DNA from: Skermanella aerolata KACC 11604
Lineage (GTDB): Bacteria > Pseudomonadota > Alphaproteobacteria > Azospirillales > Azospirillaceae
Direction: 5' to 3'
DNA length: 39,049 nt
NCBI RefSeq assembly: GCF_000936425.1
Contig: NZ_AVFK01000053.1
Coordinates: 1 to 39,049 of the forward strand
The notes beneath the pieces are model-generated. The model searched no databases and was not told the DNA's origin. It saw only the letters and a list, made by a program, of their open reading frames with translations. Below are positions 1-7,303 of this stretch, piece after piece (position 1 is the stretch's first letter; each line of letters begins with the position of its first letter). The position numbers and the translations under genes are program-made.

Positions 1-164
1 CGCCGCCGCTGCGGCGCGCTGCGGCGCCTCCTCCGCCCGCCAGCCTGCCCGCTCCCCCCGCCGAAGAGCCGGCGCCCGCCCCTAAACCGTCGTCCCCGCC
101 GCCGCAGGAGGCCCGTTCCAGGGCCGAGCGCGAGCTGCTCCGGGCGCTTGAGAACCTGCGTTGA
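1..164 (+). CDS. C-terminal end of an unidentified protein (partial)
   Basis: An open frame with codons starting at position 3 runs in from the window edge to a TGA at 162-164. The visible 53 residues are Pro/Ala-rich (PPLRRAAAPPPP and similar), then become a charged helix ending in RAERELLRALENLR. It ends 8 bp before the motE ATG, so the two genes are probably co-transcribed. The part seen is a low-complexity linker plus a short helix and carries no diagnostic domain. In related alphaproteobacteria a small membrane protein of unknown function (DUF6468 type) often sits between fliM and motE. That is a positional guess only. Confidence 0.5.
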   Translation, partial: PPLRRAAAPPPPASLPAPPAEEPAPAPKPSSPPPQEARSRAERELLRALENLR

Positions 165-172
165 GGCCCGTC

Positions 173-970
173 ATGCCCAATCCGCAAACACCCAGAAAAC
201 CGGCCGCTCCCGCCCGATCCGGCAAGGCAGCACCGCCTGCGGCGGCCGGGGCGGCAAAGGCTCCCGTCACGTCGCTGACGCTGCCATCGCGCTTTCGGCC
301 CCGGCTGCTGCCGGTCACCATCTTCGTCGCCGTCCTGATGCTCGGCGTCCGCGTCGGCGACATCTGGCTGGCCCTGGGCGGCGACCTGCGCGGTCCTATC
401 GGTTCCGTGCAGGCGCAGCAGCCGGCCCCGGCGGCGGCCACGCCGCCGCAGCCGCCGGCGGCGCAGCCGTTCAAGACCGACGCCGGGTTGCCGCCGCTGA
501 ATCCTGCCGCCAAGGTCATGACCGCCGCCGTGGACGAGCATGCCCCGGAAGGTTCCGGCAGCCTCCAGGCGGAGGTGTTCCAGCGCCTGACCGAACGGCG
601 GGAGGAGCTGGACCGCCGCACGCGGGAGCTCGACCAGCGCGAGGCCCTGCTCAGCGCCGCCCAGCAGCGCATCGACCAGAAGGTGACCGAGCTGACCGAA
701 CTGCGGACCAATATCGAAGGGCTGCTCCGCCAGGTGGACGAAAAGCAGACGGCCCAGCTCGAAAGCCTCGTCAAGATCTACGAGACCATGAAGCCCAAGG
801 ATGCCGCGCGGATCTTCGAGGCCCTCGAATTGCCGGTGCTGCTCGACGTGGTGGAGCGCATGCGCGAAGGCAAGAGCGCGCCGGTCCTTGCCGCCATGGA
901 CCCCCTGAAAGCGAAGGAGGTCACCGCCTCGCTGATCGAGCGCCGGGCCTTGCCGACCCTGCCGAAATAG
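173..970 (+). CDS. motE: MotE-like flagellar motor stator chaperone
   Basis: This 265-residue protein has the MotE/MgtE_N layout. A Pro/Ala-rich cytoplasmic N-terminus is followed by one membrane segment near residues 45-65 (LLPVTIFVAVLMLG). Next come a periplasmic Pro/Ala linker and a long coiled coil (about 140-210, rich in Glu, Arg, Leu and Gln). The C-terminal MgtE_N-like helical domain contains YETMKPKDAARIFEAL and VLAAMDPLKAKEV. In other alphaproteobacteria MotE is a periplasmic chaperone that stabilises the stator partner MotC. The ATG at 173 is preferred; a TTG at 161 overlapping the previous stop is the alternative. The flanking partial gene and cheZ support a motility role. Family assignment is strong, the exact function inferred. 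Confidence 0.85.
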   Translation: MPNPQTPRKPAAPARSGKAAPPAAAGAAKAPVTSLTLPSRFRPRLLPVTIFVAVLMLGVRVGDIWLALGGDLRGPIGSVQAQQPAPAAATPPQPPAAQPFKTDAGLPPLNPAAKVMTAAVDEHAPEGSGSLQAEVFQRLTERREELDRRTRELDQREALLSAAQQRIDQKVTELTELRTNIEGLLRQVDEKQTAQLESLVKIYETMKPKDAARIFEALELPVLLDVVERMREGKSAPVLAAMDPLKAKEVTASLIERRALPTLPK

Positions 971-980
971 GCGTGCCGGC

Positions 981-995
981 TTAACCCCGGTTTAA
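981..995. promoter_or_regulatory. CtrA box upstream of cheZ
   Basis: TTAA at 981-984 and TTAA at 992-995 are separated by exactly 7 bases, a full match to the CtrA recognition pattern TTAA-N7-TTAA. It lies in the 107-bp gap between motE and cheZ, 82 bp before the cheZ ATG. The motif is rare by chance in DNA this GC-rich, and its position before a chemotaxis gene fits the known CtrA regulon in alphaproteobacteria. Confidence 0.65.
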
Positions 996-1077
996 AGGGG
1001 GCCGCGCCAGTGTGGGCCGTCCCACGACACGAACCCGCACCCGCGATCCCAAGCCGGCAATAACAAAAAGGTAAGCG

Positions 1078-1728
1078 ATGACCACCCTCCATATCGGTTC
1101 GACACCGCCGCTCCATAAGCGATTGGCGGAAGCGCGCGACGAGACGCGGCAACCCATCGACCGCGAGGAGATCGCCGGGATCGTCACCGCCGTCCTGACC
1201 TCCATGGAAGGGGACGTCTCGTCGAGCGACCTCAAGCTCTACGGCGAGCTGGAATCGCTGGCGCGCTACATCCAGCACGCCAAGCGCGAGATCGCGGCGA
1301 TCCGACCCGACGACATCAACAGCGAGCACATCGCCAGCGCCACCGACGAACTGGACGCCGTGGTCGGCGCCACCGAGGACGCGACCAACCAGATCATGGA
1401 CTCGTGCGACGTCATCAGCGCCATCGCCGCCAAGGTCGATCCGGAACCCCGCGCCGAACTGACCCAGGCGGTGACCCGGATCTTCGAGGCCTGCAACTTT
1501 CAGGACATTACCGGACAGCGCATCACCAAGGTCGTCCGCACCCTGAAGCACATCGAAGGCAAGATCGAGGTGCTGATCCAGGCGCTCGGCGAGGAGGTCC
1601 AGAAGAGCCACCGGAGCGCCGCAGCCGCCGACCCCAACAACGAGGACTCGCTGCTGAACGGCCCGCAACTCCCCGGCAACGCCATCGATCAGAGTGAGAT
1701 CGACAAGTTGCTCGCCAGCTTCGACTGA
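1078..1728 (+). CDS. cheZ: CheZ, CheY-phosphate phosphatase
   Basis: This 216-residue helical protein is of CheZ length (E. coli CheZ is 214). The signature NFQDITGQRITKV places Asp143 and Gln147 at the same numbers as the catalytic pair of E. coli CheZ, which orient the attacking water on CheY-P. The C-terminal peptide AIDQSEIDKLLASFD is the CheY-binding helix, joined by a flexible linker (about 185-200). It works in the cytoplasm to end chemotactic signalling. An AAAAGGT sequence precedes the ATG. The next gene starts 6 bp after the stop, so cheZ and the large exported protein probably share a transcript, driven at least partly from the CtrA box at 981-995. Confidence 0.95.
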   Translation: MTTLHIGSTPPLHKRLAEARDETRQPIDREEIAGIVTAVLTSMEGDVSSSDLKLYGELESLARYIQHAKREIAAIRPDDINSEHIASATDELDAVVGATEDATNQIMDSCDVISAIAAKVDPEPRAELTQAVTRIFEACNFQDITGQRITKVVRTLKHIEGKIEVLIQALGEEVQKSHRSAAAADPNNEDSLLNGPQLPGNAIDQSEIDKLLASFD

Positions 1729-1734
1729 AAGATC

Positions 1735-4700
1735 ATGAGGGTCCGGCTGGGTGCTGTACTGGGAGCGGCGTTGCTGCTCGCCGGCGGGCTGACCGCGGCG
1801 GTGCCGCCGGCAGCCGCGCAGCAGCCGGACCCCGTCGTTCGGGTGCGCGCGGGCGTCCATCCCGACCGCAACCGGCTGGTGTTCGATTGGCCGGGCGGCC
1901 CGGTCGACTACTCCGTCGCCCGGCAGGGCGACACCGTCCAGATCACCTTTTCGAAACCGGGCACGGCCGATTTCCGCGCCATCCAGCGGACGAAGCTGCG
2001 CAACGTTCCGACCGTCGGCCAGACCGTCGCCGACGGCAAGCTGGTGGTCCAGATCACCATCCCGCCCGGCAGCGAGATCAAGCATTTCCGGCCCGGCTCG
2101 GGCGGCGTCGCCATCGACATCGTCGATCCCCCCAAGGGTGCGGCAAAGGCGACTGCGACCGCACCATCCGCGCCGGCCGCAGCCATATCGCCATCCCCGG
2201 TACCGGCACCCGCGCCGGCTCCCGCTCCCCAGGCGCCGTCGCAGGCGAAGCCGCAGCAGGAGCCGGCCAAGCCCCAGCCGTCGTCGCGTAAGCAGTTGCT
2301 GGCCCCGCCGGCGCCGGAAGGCTCCGCTCCGGCACCGAAAGCGGCGGTCGCGCCGCCTCCGCCGCCTTCCGCGTCGCCCCAGATGCCGGTGGCGTCCCAG
2401 CCGCTCAACGCTTCGCCTTCCGAGACACACCGGGGCGGCGTCACGGTGGAGGCGCAGGAACCGGCGGCCGCCGCCGTCTATACCCGCGCCGGTTTCCTCT
2501 ATGTCGTGTTCGGCCGGCCGCTGGAACTCGACGGCAGGATCAAGGTCGATACGCTGGTCCCCGGACTGGGCGGACCGGAAACCGTGCCCCTGCGCGGCGC
2601 CACCGCGTTCCGCATGGCCTTGCCCGACGGCATGGAACCGGCGGTGACCCGCGATGGCAATACCTGGCGCATAGCCCTGGGACCGCGTGCCCCGGCACCG
2701 CCCGAAGGCCTGCCGGTCGATGCCCAGCGGGACTTTCCGCTGGGCGCGCGGCTGGTGGTCGGCGTTCCCGATGCCCGGCAGGTCGTCCAGATCAACGATC
2801 CCGTCGTCGGCGACCAGCTCCTGGTGGTGCCGCTGCCCAATCCGGGGCAGGCGGTCGCCGAACCCCACGGCTTCACCCAGCTCCGGCTGCTGCCGGCCGC
2901 CCAGGGTATCGTCGTACAGCCGCTGGAGGACACCGTCGCCGTCCGCCCGATCCGCGACGGGGTGGAGGTCACGTCCGCCGGCGGCCTGCGGCTGTCGCCG
3001 CCGGCCGATGTCGCCGGAGTGTCCGCTACCCGCCTGAGCGGCCGGGGGCGGGAACCGGCAGCGGCGGCGGCTTCCGGCCTGTTCGACCTCGCCCGCTGGC
3101 GGGGCGGGCCGGTGTCCGACTTCACCAAGCTCCGCCAGAAGGCGCAGCAGGCCGTCCTCAACGCGCCGGAGATCGAGAAGGACCGCGCCCGGCTGGACCT
3201 CGCCCATTTCTACTTCGCCCATGGCCTCGCGGCGGAAAGCCTCGGACTGATGGGCATGCTGGCCGGCAACCAGCCCGACCTGGAAAGCCGGCCGGAGTTC
3301 CAGGCGTTGCGAGGGGCGGGGCGGGTGCTCTACGGCGAACCGAAGCTGGGTGCCGAGGATCTCGCCAATCCGGCGCTCGACCGTCAGGACGAAGCGGTGC
3401 TCTGGCGGGCGGCCGCCTCGGCGGAGCAGGGCGACTGGCCGGCGGCGGCGCGCGATTTCGACCGCGCCCGCACCACCCTCGACGGCTATCCCGACCCCTT
3501 CTACACAAAGCTCGCAGCGATGGCGGTGAAGGCCAAGCTGGCGACCGGCGACCGGACGGGCGCCACCCGACAGCTCGACGCACTGGCCAAGCGTACCGGC
3601 GGGGCGTTCGAGAAGAAGCCGGTCGGCCAGTTCCTGCGCGGCCAGCTCCGCCTGCTCGCTGGCAACAAGGACGAGGCCATGGGCGCGTTCCGGACCGTTG
3701 CGGACAGCAACGACCGCCTGTACCGGACCCGCGCCGAGCTGGCCCTGGTCGATCTGGAGATGGAGAACGGGACGCTCGGCGCCGCCGAGGCCGTCGCCCG
3801 GCTGGAGCGGCTTCGCTTCGCCTGGCGCGGCGACGACCTGGAACTGGATATCCTGGAAAAGCTGGGCGCCACCTACATGAAGGCCCACAATTACGCCGAG
3901 GGCTTCAACACGATCCGGCAGGCTGCCGAGCTCTTCCCCGAAAGCCCGCGCGCCGCCGGGATGCTGAGCGGCATGTCGCAGAGCTTCGTGGACCTCTACA
4001 CCAAGGACGGTGCCGCGGCGCTCTCGCCGGTCGAAGCACTCGGCCTCTACGACCAGTTCAAGGATCTGGCGCCGGAAGGGCCGCAGGCCGACGGCGTCGT
4101 CCGCCAGCTTGCCGAGCGGATGGTCGAGATCGACCTGCTCGGCCGCGCCGGCGACATGCTCCAGGGGCTGGTGAACGGCAAGCTCCAGGGAGCGGACAAG
4201 GGCGCCGCCGGCACCCGTCTAGCATCGATCCGCCTTCAGGACGCCAAGCCGGATCAGGCGATCGCGGCGCTCGACCAGTCCGACGTCCCGGAACTGACGC
4301 CGGCCCTGGTCGCCGAGCGGCGCATCCTGCGCGCCCGCGCGCTGGCCGAACTGAAGCGCTACGGCGAGGCCTTGGCGCTGCTGAAGGAGGACACCAGCCA
4401 GCCGGCCGAGCTGCTGCGGGTGGACATCGCGTGGCGCGGCGCCCAGTGGGCGGAGGCGGCATCCGGTCTCGCCAAGGTGATCGGACCGCCGCCGCCGGAC
4501 GGCACGGCCCTGTCCAAGGACAAGGCGGATCTGGTGCTCAATCAGGCGGTGGCCCTGTCGCTGGCCGGCGACAATGCCGCGCTTGACCGGCTGCGCAGTC
4601 AGTTCGGCACGGCTATGGCCGACGGTCCCCATGCCGACACCTTCCGCGTCCTGGCGCGCCCTGGCCAGTCCGGCGGCCTGATCGACCTCGCCTCGATCCA

Positions 4701-4779
4701 GTCGCGCGTCAAGGAGGTCGGCACCTTCCAGAAGTTCCTGGCCGGCCAGCGCGGAGCCGCCGCCCCGGTGGTGAACTGA
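1735..4779 (+). CDS. large exported helical-repeat (TPR-like) protein, motility-linked
   Basis: This 1014-residue protein begins with a signal peptide (VLGAALLLAGGLTAAV, likely cleaved near AAAQQ at residue 28-30). Residues about 35-130 form a beta-rich domain (RLVFDWPGGPVDYSVARQGD) that resembles an AMIN-type fold. A Pro/Ala/Gln linker spans about 140-235, and a second beta-rich part covers about 240-450. From about 460 to the end is a long series of helical pairs with the Ala/Leu/Tyr pattern of degenerate TPRs (for example ARLDLAHFYFAHGLAAESLG). It is expected in the periplasm. Immediate linkage to cheZ and motE suggests a motor- or envelope-associated scaffold. I do not recognise a named family, and the function is not assigned. 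Confidence 0.8.
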   Translation: MRVRLGAVLGAALLLAGGLTAAVPPAAAQQPDPVVRVRAGVHPDRNRLVFDWPGGPVDYSVARQGDTVQITFSKPGTADFRAIQRTKLRNVPTVGQTVADGKLVVQITIPPGSEIKHFRPGSGGVAIDIVDPPKGAAKATATAPSAPAAAISPSPVPAPAPAPAPQAPSQAKPQQEPAKPQPSSRKQLLAPPAPEGSAPAPKAAVAPPPPPSASPQMPVASQPLNASPSETHRGGVTVEAQEPAAAAVYTRAGFLYVVFGRPLELDGRIKVDTLVPGLGGPETVPLRGATAFRMALPDGMEPAVTRDGNTWRIALGPRAPAPPEGLPVDAQRDFPLGARLVVGVPDARQVVQINDPVVGDQLLVVPLPNPGQAVAEPHGFTQLRLLPAAQGIVVQPLEDTVAVRPIRDGVEVTSAGGLRLSPPADVAGVSATRLSGRGREPAAAAASGLFDLARWRGGPVSDFTKLRQKAQQAVLNAPEIEKDRARLDLAHFYFAHGLAAESLGLMGMLAGNQPDLESRPEFQALRGAGRVLYGEPKLGAEDLANPALDRQDEAVLWRAAASAEQGDWPAAARDFDRARTTLDGYPDPFYTKLAAMAVKAKLATGDRTGATRQLDALAKRTGGAFEKKPVGQFLRGQLRLLAGNKDEAMGAFRTVADSNDRLYRTRAELALVDLEMENGTLGAAEAVARLERLRFAWRGDDLELDILEKLGATYMKAHNYAEGFNTIRQAAELFPESPRAAGMLSGMSQSFVDLYTKDGAAALSPVEALGLYDQFKDLAPEGPQADGVVRQLAERMVEIDLLGRAGDMLQGLVNGKLQGADKGAAGTRLASIRLQDAKPDQAIAALDQSDVPELTPALVAERRILRARALAELKRYGEALALLKEDTSQPAELLRVDIAWRGAQWAEAASGLAKVIGPPPPDGTALSKDKADLVLNQAVALSLAGDNAALDRLRSQFGTAMADGPHADTFRVLARPGQSGGLIDLASIQSRVKEVGTFQKFLAGQRGAAAPVVN

Positions 4780-4815
4780 AGAAGCGCCGCCGCCCCGGCG
4801 GTGAACTGACGAAAA
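4756..4815 (+). repeat. 30-bp tandem duplication spanning a stop codon
   Basis: Two copies of a unit of about 30 bp lie head to tail (4756-4785 and 4786-4815). The first 24 bases of each differ at one position (4769 T, 4799 C). The unit covers the last seven sense codons and the TGA of the large exported protein. The spacing keeps frame, so a second TGA lies in frame at 4807-4809. Confidence 0.85.
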
Positions 4816-4881
4816 GCGGAACCGCCATGGCGGCGGGCACGTTGACTCTTTCTGGTATCACAACGGAACGGGGAGAGCAGC

Positions 4882-5160
4882 GTGTCCCACAATCACAACG
4901 GCACCTTCGACGACGAGACCGACCGCCTGAAGTTCAGGCCTGGCCAGCCGGTCCAGAAGGATGCGGAAGGCAATGAAGCAGGCGAGTCGGCCGGGCCGGG
5001 CAGCCACACGGCCGCGGCATCTTCCAGCGGCGGGTCGGGCGACATCGTCACCGAAACCAAGAAAGGCCCCAACCCCGTCGCCGACGGCACGGAACGCGCC
5101 AGCGAGAGTGAGAACGCGGAACCGGACGGCGATCCCAAGGCGGCGCCCGCGAGTTCCTGA
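4882..5160 (+). CDS. small hydrophilic, probably disordered protein
   Basis: This 92-residue frame starts at a GTG preceded by a good ribosome-binding site (GGGGAG, about 8 bases upstream). The sequence is rich in Gly, Ser, Glu, Asp and Ala, with no predicted membrane segment, Cys or recognised motif; it begins MSHNHNGTFDDETDRLKFRP. It is in the orientation of cheZ and the exported protein but 102 bp downstream, and converges on fliP. Composition suggests an intrinsically disordered cytoplasmic protein. No family is recognised. The start signal makes it more likely real than not. Confidence 0.55.
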   Translation: MSHNHNGTFDDETDRLKFRPGQPVQKDAEGNEAGESAGPGSHTAAASSSGGSGDIVTETKKGPNPVADGTERASESENAEPDGDPKAAPASS

Positions 5161-5172
5161 ATGCCGGAACGG

Positions 5173-5949
5173 CTAGGATAGCCCGCCGAAGCTCTGGACC
5201 AGAGTGCCTGAAATCAGGTGCCAGCCGTCCACCAGCACGAAGAAGATGATCTTGAACGGCATCGCCACGGCGGCCGGCGGCAGCATCATCATGCCCATCG
5301 ACATCAGGATCGACGCCACCACCATGTCGATGATCAGGAAGGGCAGGAAAAGCAGGAAGCCGATCTCGAAGCCCCGGCGCAGTTCCGAGATCATGAAGGC
5401 CGGGATCAGCACCTGAAGCGGCGTGTCCTCCGGCGCCTTGACCTCTCCTGTCTTGGCGATATCGGCGAACAGGATCAGGTCGGCTTCCCGGACATGCTGC
5501 ATCATGAAGGCGTGGAACGGTTTGACCGACTGCTCGAACGCCTCCATCTCGTCGATCTCGTTGGCGACCAGCGGTGCGATCCCGTTGGTGTAGGCTTCCT
5601 GCATCGTCGGGGCCATGATGAAGGCCGTCAGGAACAGCGCCAGGCTCATCATGACGGAGTTCGGCGGCGTCTGCTGGATGCCCATCGCGGTGCGCAGGAA
5701 CGACAGCACCACCGCGATCCGGATGAAGGCGGTCACCATCACCAGGATGCCGGGGGCGATCGACAGCACCGTCAGCAGCGCGAAGAGCTGGATGATCTGC
5801 GACGTGCTGGACCCGCCGGCGCGGTTGAGGTCCAGGTTGAAGCTCTGCGCAAGGGCGGGATATGCGAGCAGCCAGACGGTCAGCCCTGCCAGCGGCGCTG
5901 CGACGGCGGCCAGCACCGACAGGTTCCGGCGAAGACGATCCAGGTTCAT
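5173..5949 (-). CDS. fliP: FliP, flagellar export gate protein
   Basis: This 258-residue membrane protein has typical FliP features. There is a cleavable N-terminal signal (VLAAVAAPLAGLTVWLLAYPALAQ), then the family core ALLTVLSIAPGILVMVTAFI and VVLSFLRTAMGIQQTPPNSV. A central periplasmic/cytoplasmic segment follows (about 115-185), with paired hydrophobic helices near the C-terminus (IGFLLFLPFLIIDMVVASIL, MGMMMLPPAAVAMPFKIIFF). FliP forms the central pore of the flagellar type III export gate with FliQ and FliR. Its ATG overlaps the fliO stop by 4 bp (ATGA), showing translational coupling. fliQ and fliR lie in the divergent operon. Confidence 0.97.
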   Translation of the reverse strand: MNLDRLRRNLSVLAAVAAPLAGLTVWLLAYPALAQSFNLDLNRAGGSSTSQIIQLFALLTVLSIAPGILVMVTAFIRIAVVLSFLRTAMGIQQTPPNSVMMSLALFLTAFIMAPTMQEAYTNGIAPLVANEIDEMEAFEQSVKPFHAFMMQHVREADLILFADIAKTGEVKAPEDTPLQVLIPAFMISELRRGFEIGFLLFLPFLIIDMVVASILMSMGMMMLPPAAVAMPFKIIFFVLVDGWHLISGTLVQSFGGLS

Positions 5950-6251
5950 CGCGAAGTCCCGGCGTCCGCGGCGGCGCCGTCCGCCGGCGGGGCGATGCCC
6001 GTCTCCAGGACGAGGTCGTTGTTGATGCCCAGCAGCACCAGATGCTCCACCCCGTCGCGCCGGATCAGGACCAGCCGGCGCCGGACGTCGATCTGGGCGA
6101 CTTCGACGACGCCCAGCCGGCGCGCCTTACCGGTACGGGGCGGCATCGCCGAGCCGTAGCCAAGACGGCGCATGACCCAGGAAGCGGCCACGATCAGCGC
6201 CAGCACGAAGCTCAGGGCAAGCGCGAAGCGCAGATAGGTTTCCATCTCCAT
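5946..6251 (-). CDS. fliO: FliO, flagellar export assembly factor
   Basis: This 101-residue protein starts MEMETYLRFALALSFVLALI, giving one N-terminal membrane segment (about 7-27). A small beta-rich cytoplasmic domain follows (RLGVVEVAQIDVRRRLVLIRRDGVEHLVLLG), the standard FliO fold. FliO helps assemble the FliP ring. The ATG at 6251 follows a 29-bp gap from the upstream gene, and the stop overlaps the fliP start. A longer open frame runs through the start, but it is out of register with family length and is explained by GC-rich shadow coding. Confidence 0.9.
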   Translation of the reverse strand: MEMETYLRFALALSFVLALIVAASWVMRRLGYGSAMPPRTGKARRLGVVEVAQIDVRRRLVLIRRDGVEHLVLLGINNDLVLETGIAPPADGAAADAGTSR

Positions 6252-6280
6252 GGCGGGCTCGCTTCCGGGACTGCGTGGGA

Positions 6281-6652
6281 TCAATCCCGGACCGGGCCGG
6301 AGATCGGGGGAAGGGGCGGCCTGCCGTAGGCCTGCGATGCCCGGCTGCCGGACACCTTGCGGAGCGCCAGTTCGGTGTCGGCCTGAACCTGGGCGCAGGC
6401 GGTGGAGAGCATGGTGAGGTCCTGTACCAGCAGCGTCAGCTTCGGCATCAGGACGCGGGCCGTCTCGTGCGGCTGGGCTTCCAGGCCCGCGCAGATCGAG
6501 GCGACGCGGTCGTCCAGCCCCGCCAGATCGATCACGCCGCCCGCCTGAAGGGCGACACGGGTGTCGCCGATGGCGAGCGCTATCATGTCCAGCTCCCGCT
6601 CGATTGCCGCCATGTCCGTGAGCGAGGGGGCGCCGCCCGGGCCGCCGTTCAT
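6281..6652 (-). CDS. small helical protein in the fliO-fliP operon, function unknown
   Basis: This 123-residue, mostly helical protein has no signal peptide or membrane segment. It carries Leu/Ala/Asp-rich segments such as IERELDMIALAIGDTRVALQ and a tail rich in Pro and Gly. Its start overlaps the stop of the flhB-like gene by 4 bp (6649-6652), and fliO begins 29 bp after its stop, so it is embedded in a flagellar export operon. The size and helical character would suit an export chaperone of FlgN/FliT style, but I see no diagnostic motif. That role is a hypothesis from context. Confidence 0.7.
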   Translation of the reverse strand: MNGGPGGAPSLTDMAAIERELDMIALAIGDTRVALQAGGVIDLAGLDDRVASICAGLEAQPHETARVLMPKLTLLVQDLTMLSTACAQVQADTELALRKVSGSRASQAYGRPPLPPISGPVRD

Positions 6653-6996
6653 GGCTGCCCTCCCGCGGCATGGCCACCCAGCGGCGGCAGCTTGCCGTTG
6701 GCGCGGTAGATATAGGCCAGGATCTCCGCCACGGCGACCAGCGCGTCCGTCGGGATTTCCGAATCGAGCTGGACCACCGACAGCAGTTCCGCCAAGTCGG
6801 CGTCCTCGCGCACCTTGACGCCCGATGCGAAGGCCATCTCCAGGATCTGTTCCGCCATCCGGCCCTGGCCGCTCGCCACCACGCGGGGCAGGGAGGGGCC
6901 GTCCAGCTCGTACTGGAGAGCCACGGCGATGGGCTTGCGCACCTTGGCGGGGCGGGCGGCGGATGGGTCCGGACGATGTCGATCTTGATAGGGCAC
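6649..6996 (-). CDS. FlhB C-terminal-domain paralogue (FlhX-like)
   Basis: The protein (about 115 residues) matches only the cytoplasmic C-terminal domain of FlhB. KPIAVALQYELDGPSLPRVV parallels the FlhB segment THFAVALKYD, and the later block SVVQLDSEIPTDALVAVAEI parallels ASVEIDQEIPPEHYKAMAEV of the true FlhB at 9628-10704. The membrane domain is absent. The autocleavage tetrapeptide NPTH is replaced (VRKPIA), so self-cleavage is not expected. Such stand-alone proteins occur beside flagellar export genes in several bacteria and can substitute partly for the FlhB C-domain. The start is uncertain: GTG at 6996 is the best available, and a TTG at 7071 would extend it. It overlaps the next gene by 4 bp. 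Confidence 0.8.
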   Translation of the reverse strand: MPYQDRHRPDPSAARPAKVRKPIAVALQYELDGPSLPRVVASGQGRMAEQILEMAFASGVKVREDADLAELLSVVQLDSEIPTDALVAVAEILAYIYRANGKLPPLGGHAAGGQP

Positions 6997-7063
6997 GGAG
7001 ATCCCGCAGAAAAAGGCGCTCGCACGCCGTATCGGCGCGTCTCCGGAACCTAGCCGATCATGC

Positions 7064-7078
7064 TTAACCAATCCTAAA
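7064..7078 (-). promoter_or_regulatory. CtrA-like box, minus-strand flagellar operon
   Basis: Read on the minus strand the sequence is TTTA-N7-TTAA, one base from the CtrA consensus TTAA-N7-TTAA. It ends 67 bp before the proposed GTG of the flhB-like gene, in the divergent promoter region shared with flgB. Confidence 0.4.
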
Positions 7079-7239
7079 GAGGCGCCGCGGCAAAGTTGAC
7101 CCGGCAGATATTGCCCCTTCGGACCGGTGACAGCGGCATATCATCCATGAAAAGCGGTGGAAATCCTGACGATACGGCTGCCTTGGCCGTGGCTCGCCGG
7201 TTGCATGAAGAAGTATCGGCACGGATGCGCCCCGCCGCC

Positions 7240-7254
7240 TTAACGGGATATTAA
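7240..7254 (+). promoter_or_regulatory. CtrA box upstream of flgB
   Basis: TTAA at 7240-7243 and TTAA at 7251-7254 are separated by 7 bases, a full CtrA consensus. It ends 49 bp before the flgB ATG, a suitable distance for a box overlapping a -35 region. It lies within a larger imperfect inverted repeat (7234-7260, arms GCCG-CTTAA and TTAAG-CGGC). Confidence 0.7.
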
Positions 7255-7303
7255 GACGGCTCGGCAATTCTGGAACCTTGCGTTGAAATGGGCAGGTAGC
7301 ACC

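Noticed and set aside
778-3888. Very long minus-strand open frame (over 1000 codons) opposite cheZ and the exported protein
   Set aside because: Its translation is a low-complexity Arg/Gly/Ala/Asp-rich string without domains. The plus strand has CheZ with catalytic residues and a signal-peptide protein. This is a GC-rich antisense shadow.
7261-7303. Possible sigma-54 promoter before flgB (TGGAAC ... TTGC)
   Set aside because: The GG and GC elements are not 10 bases apart as required for -24/-12. The CtrA box is the better-supported signal.
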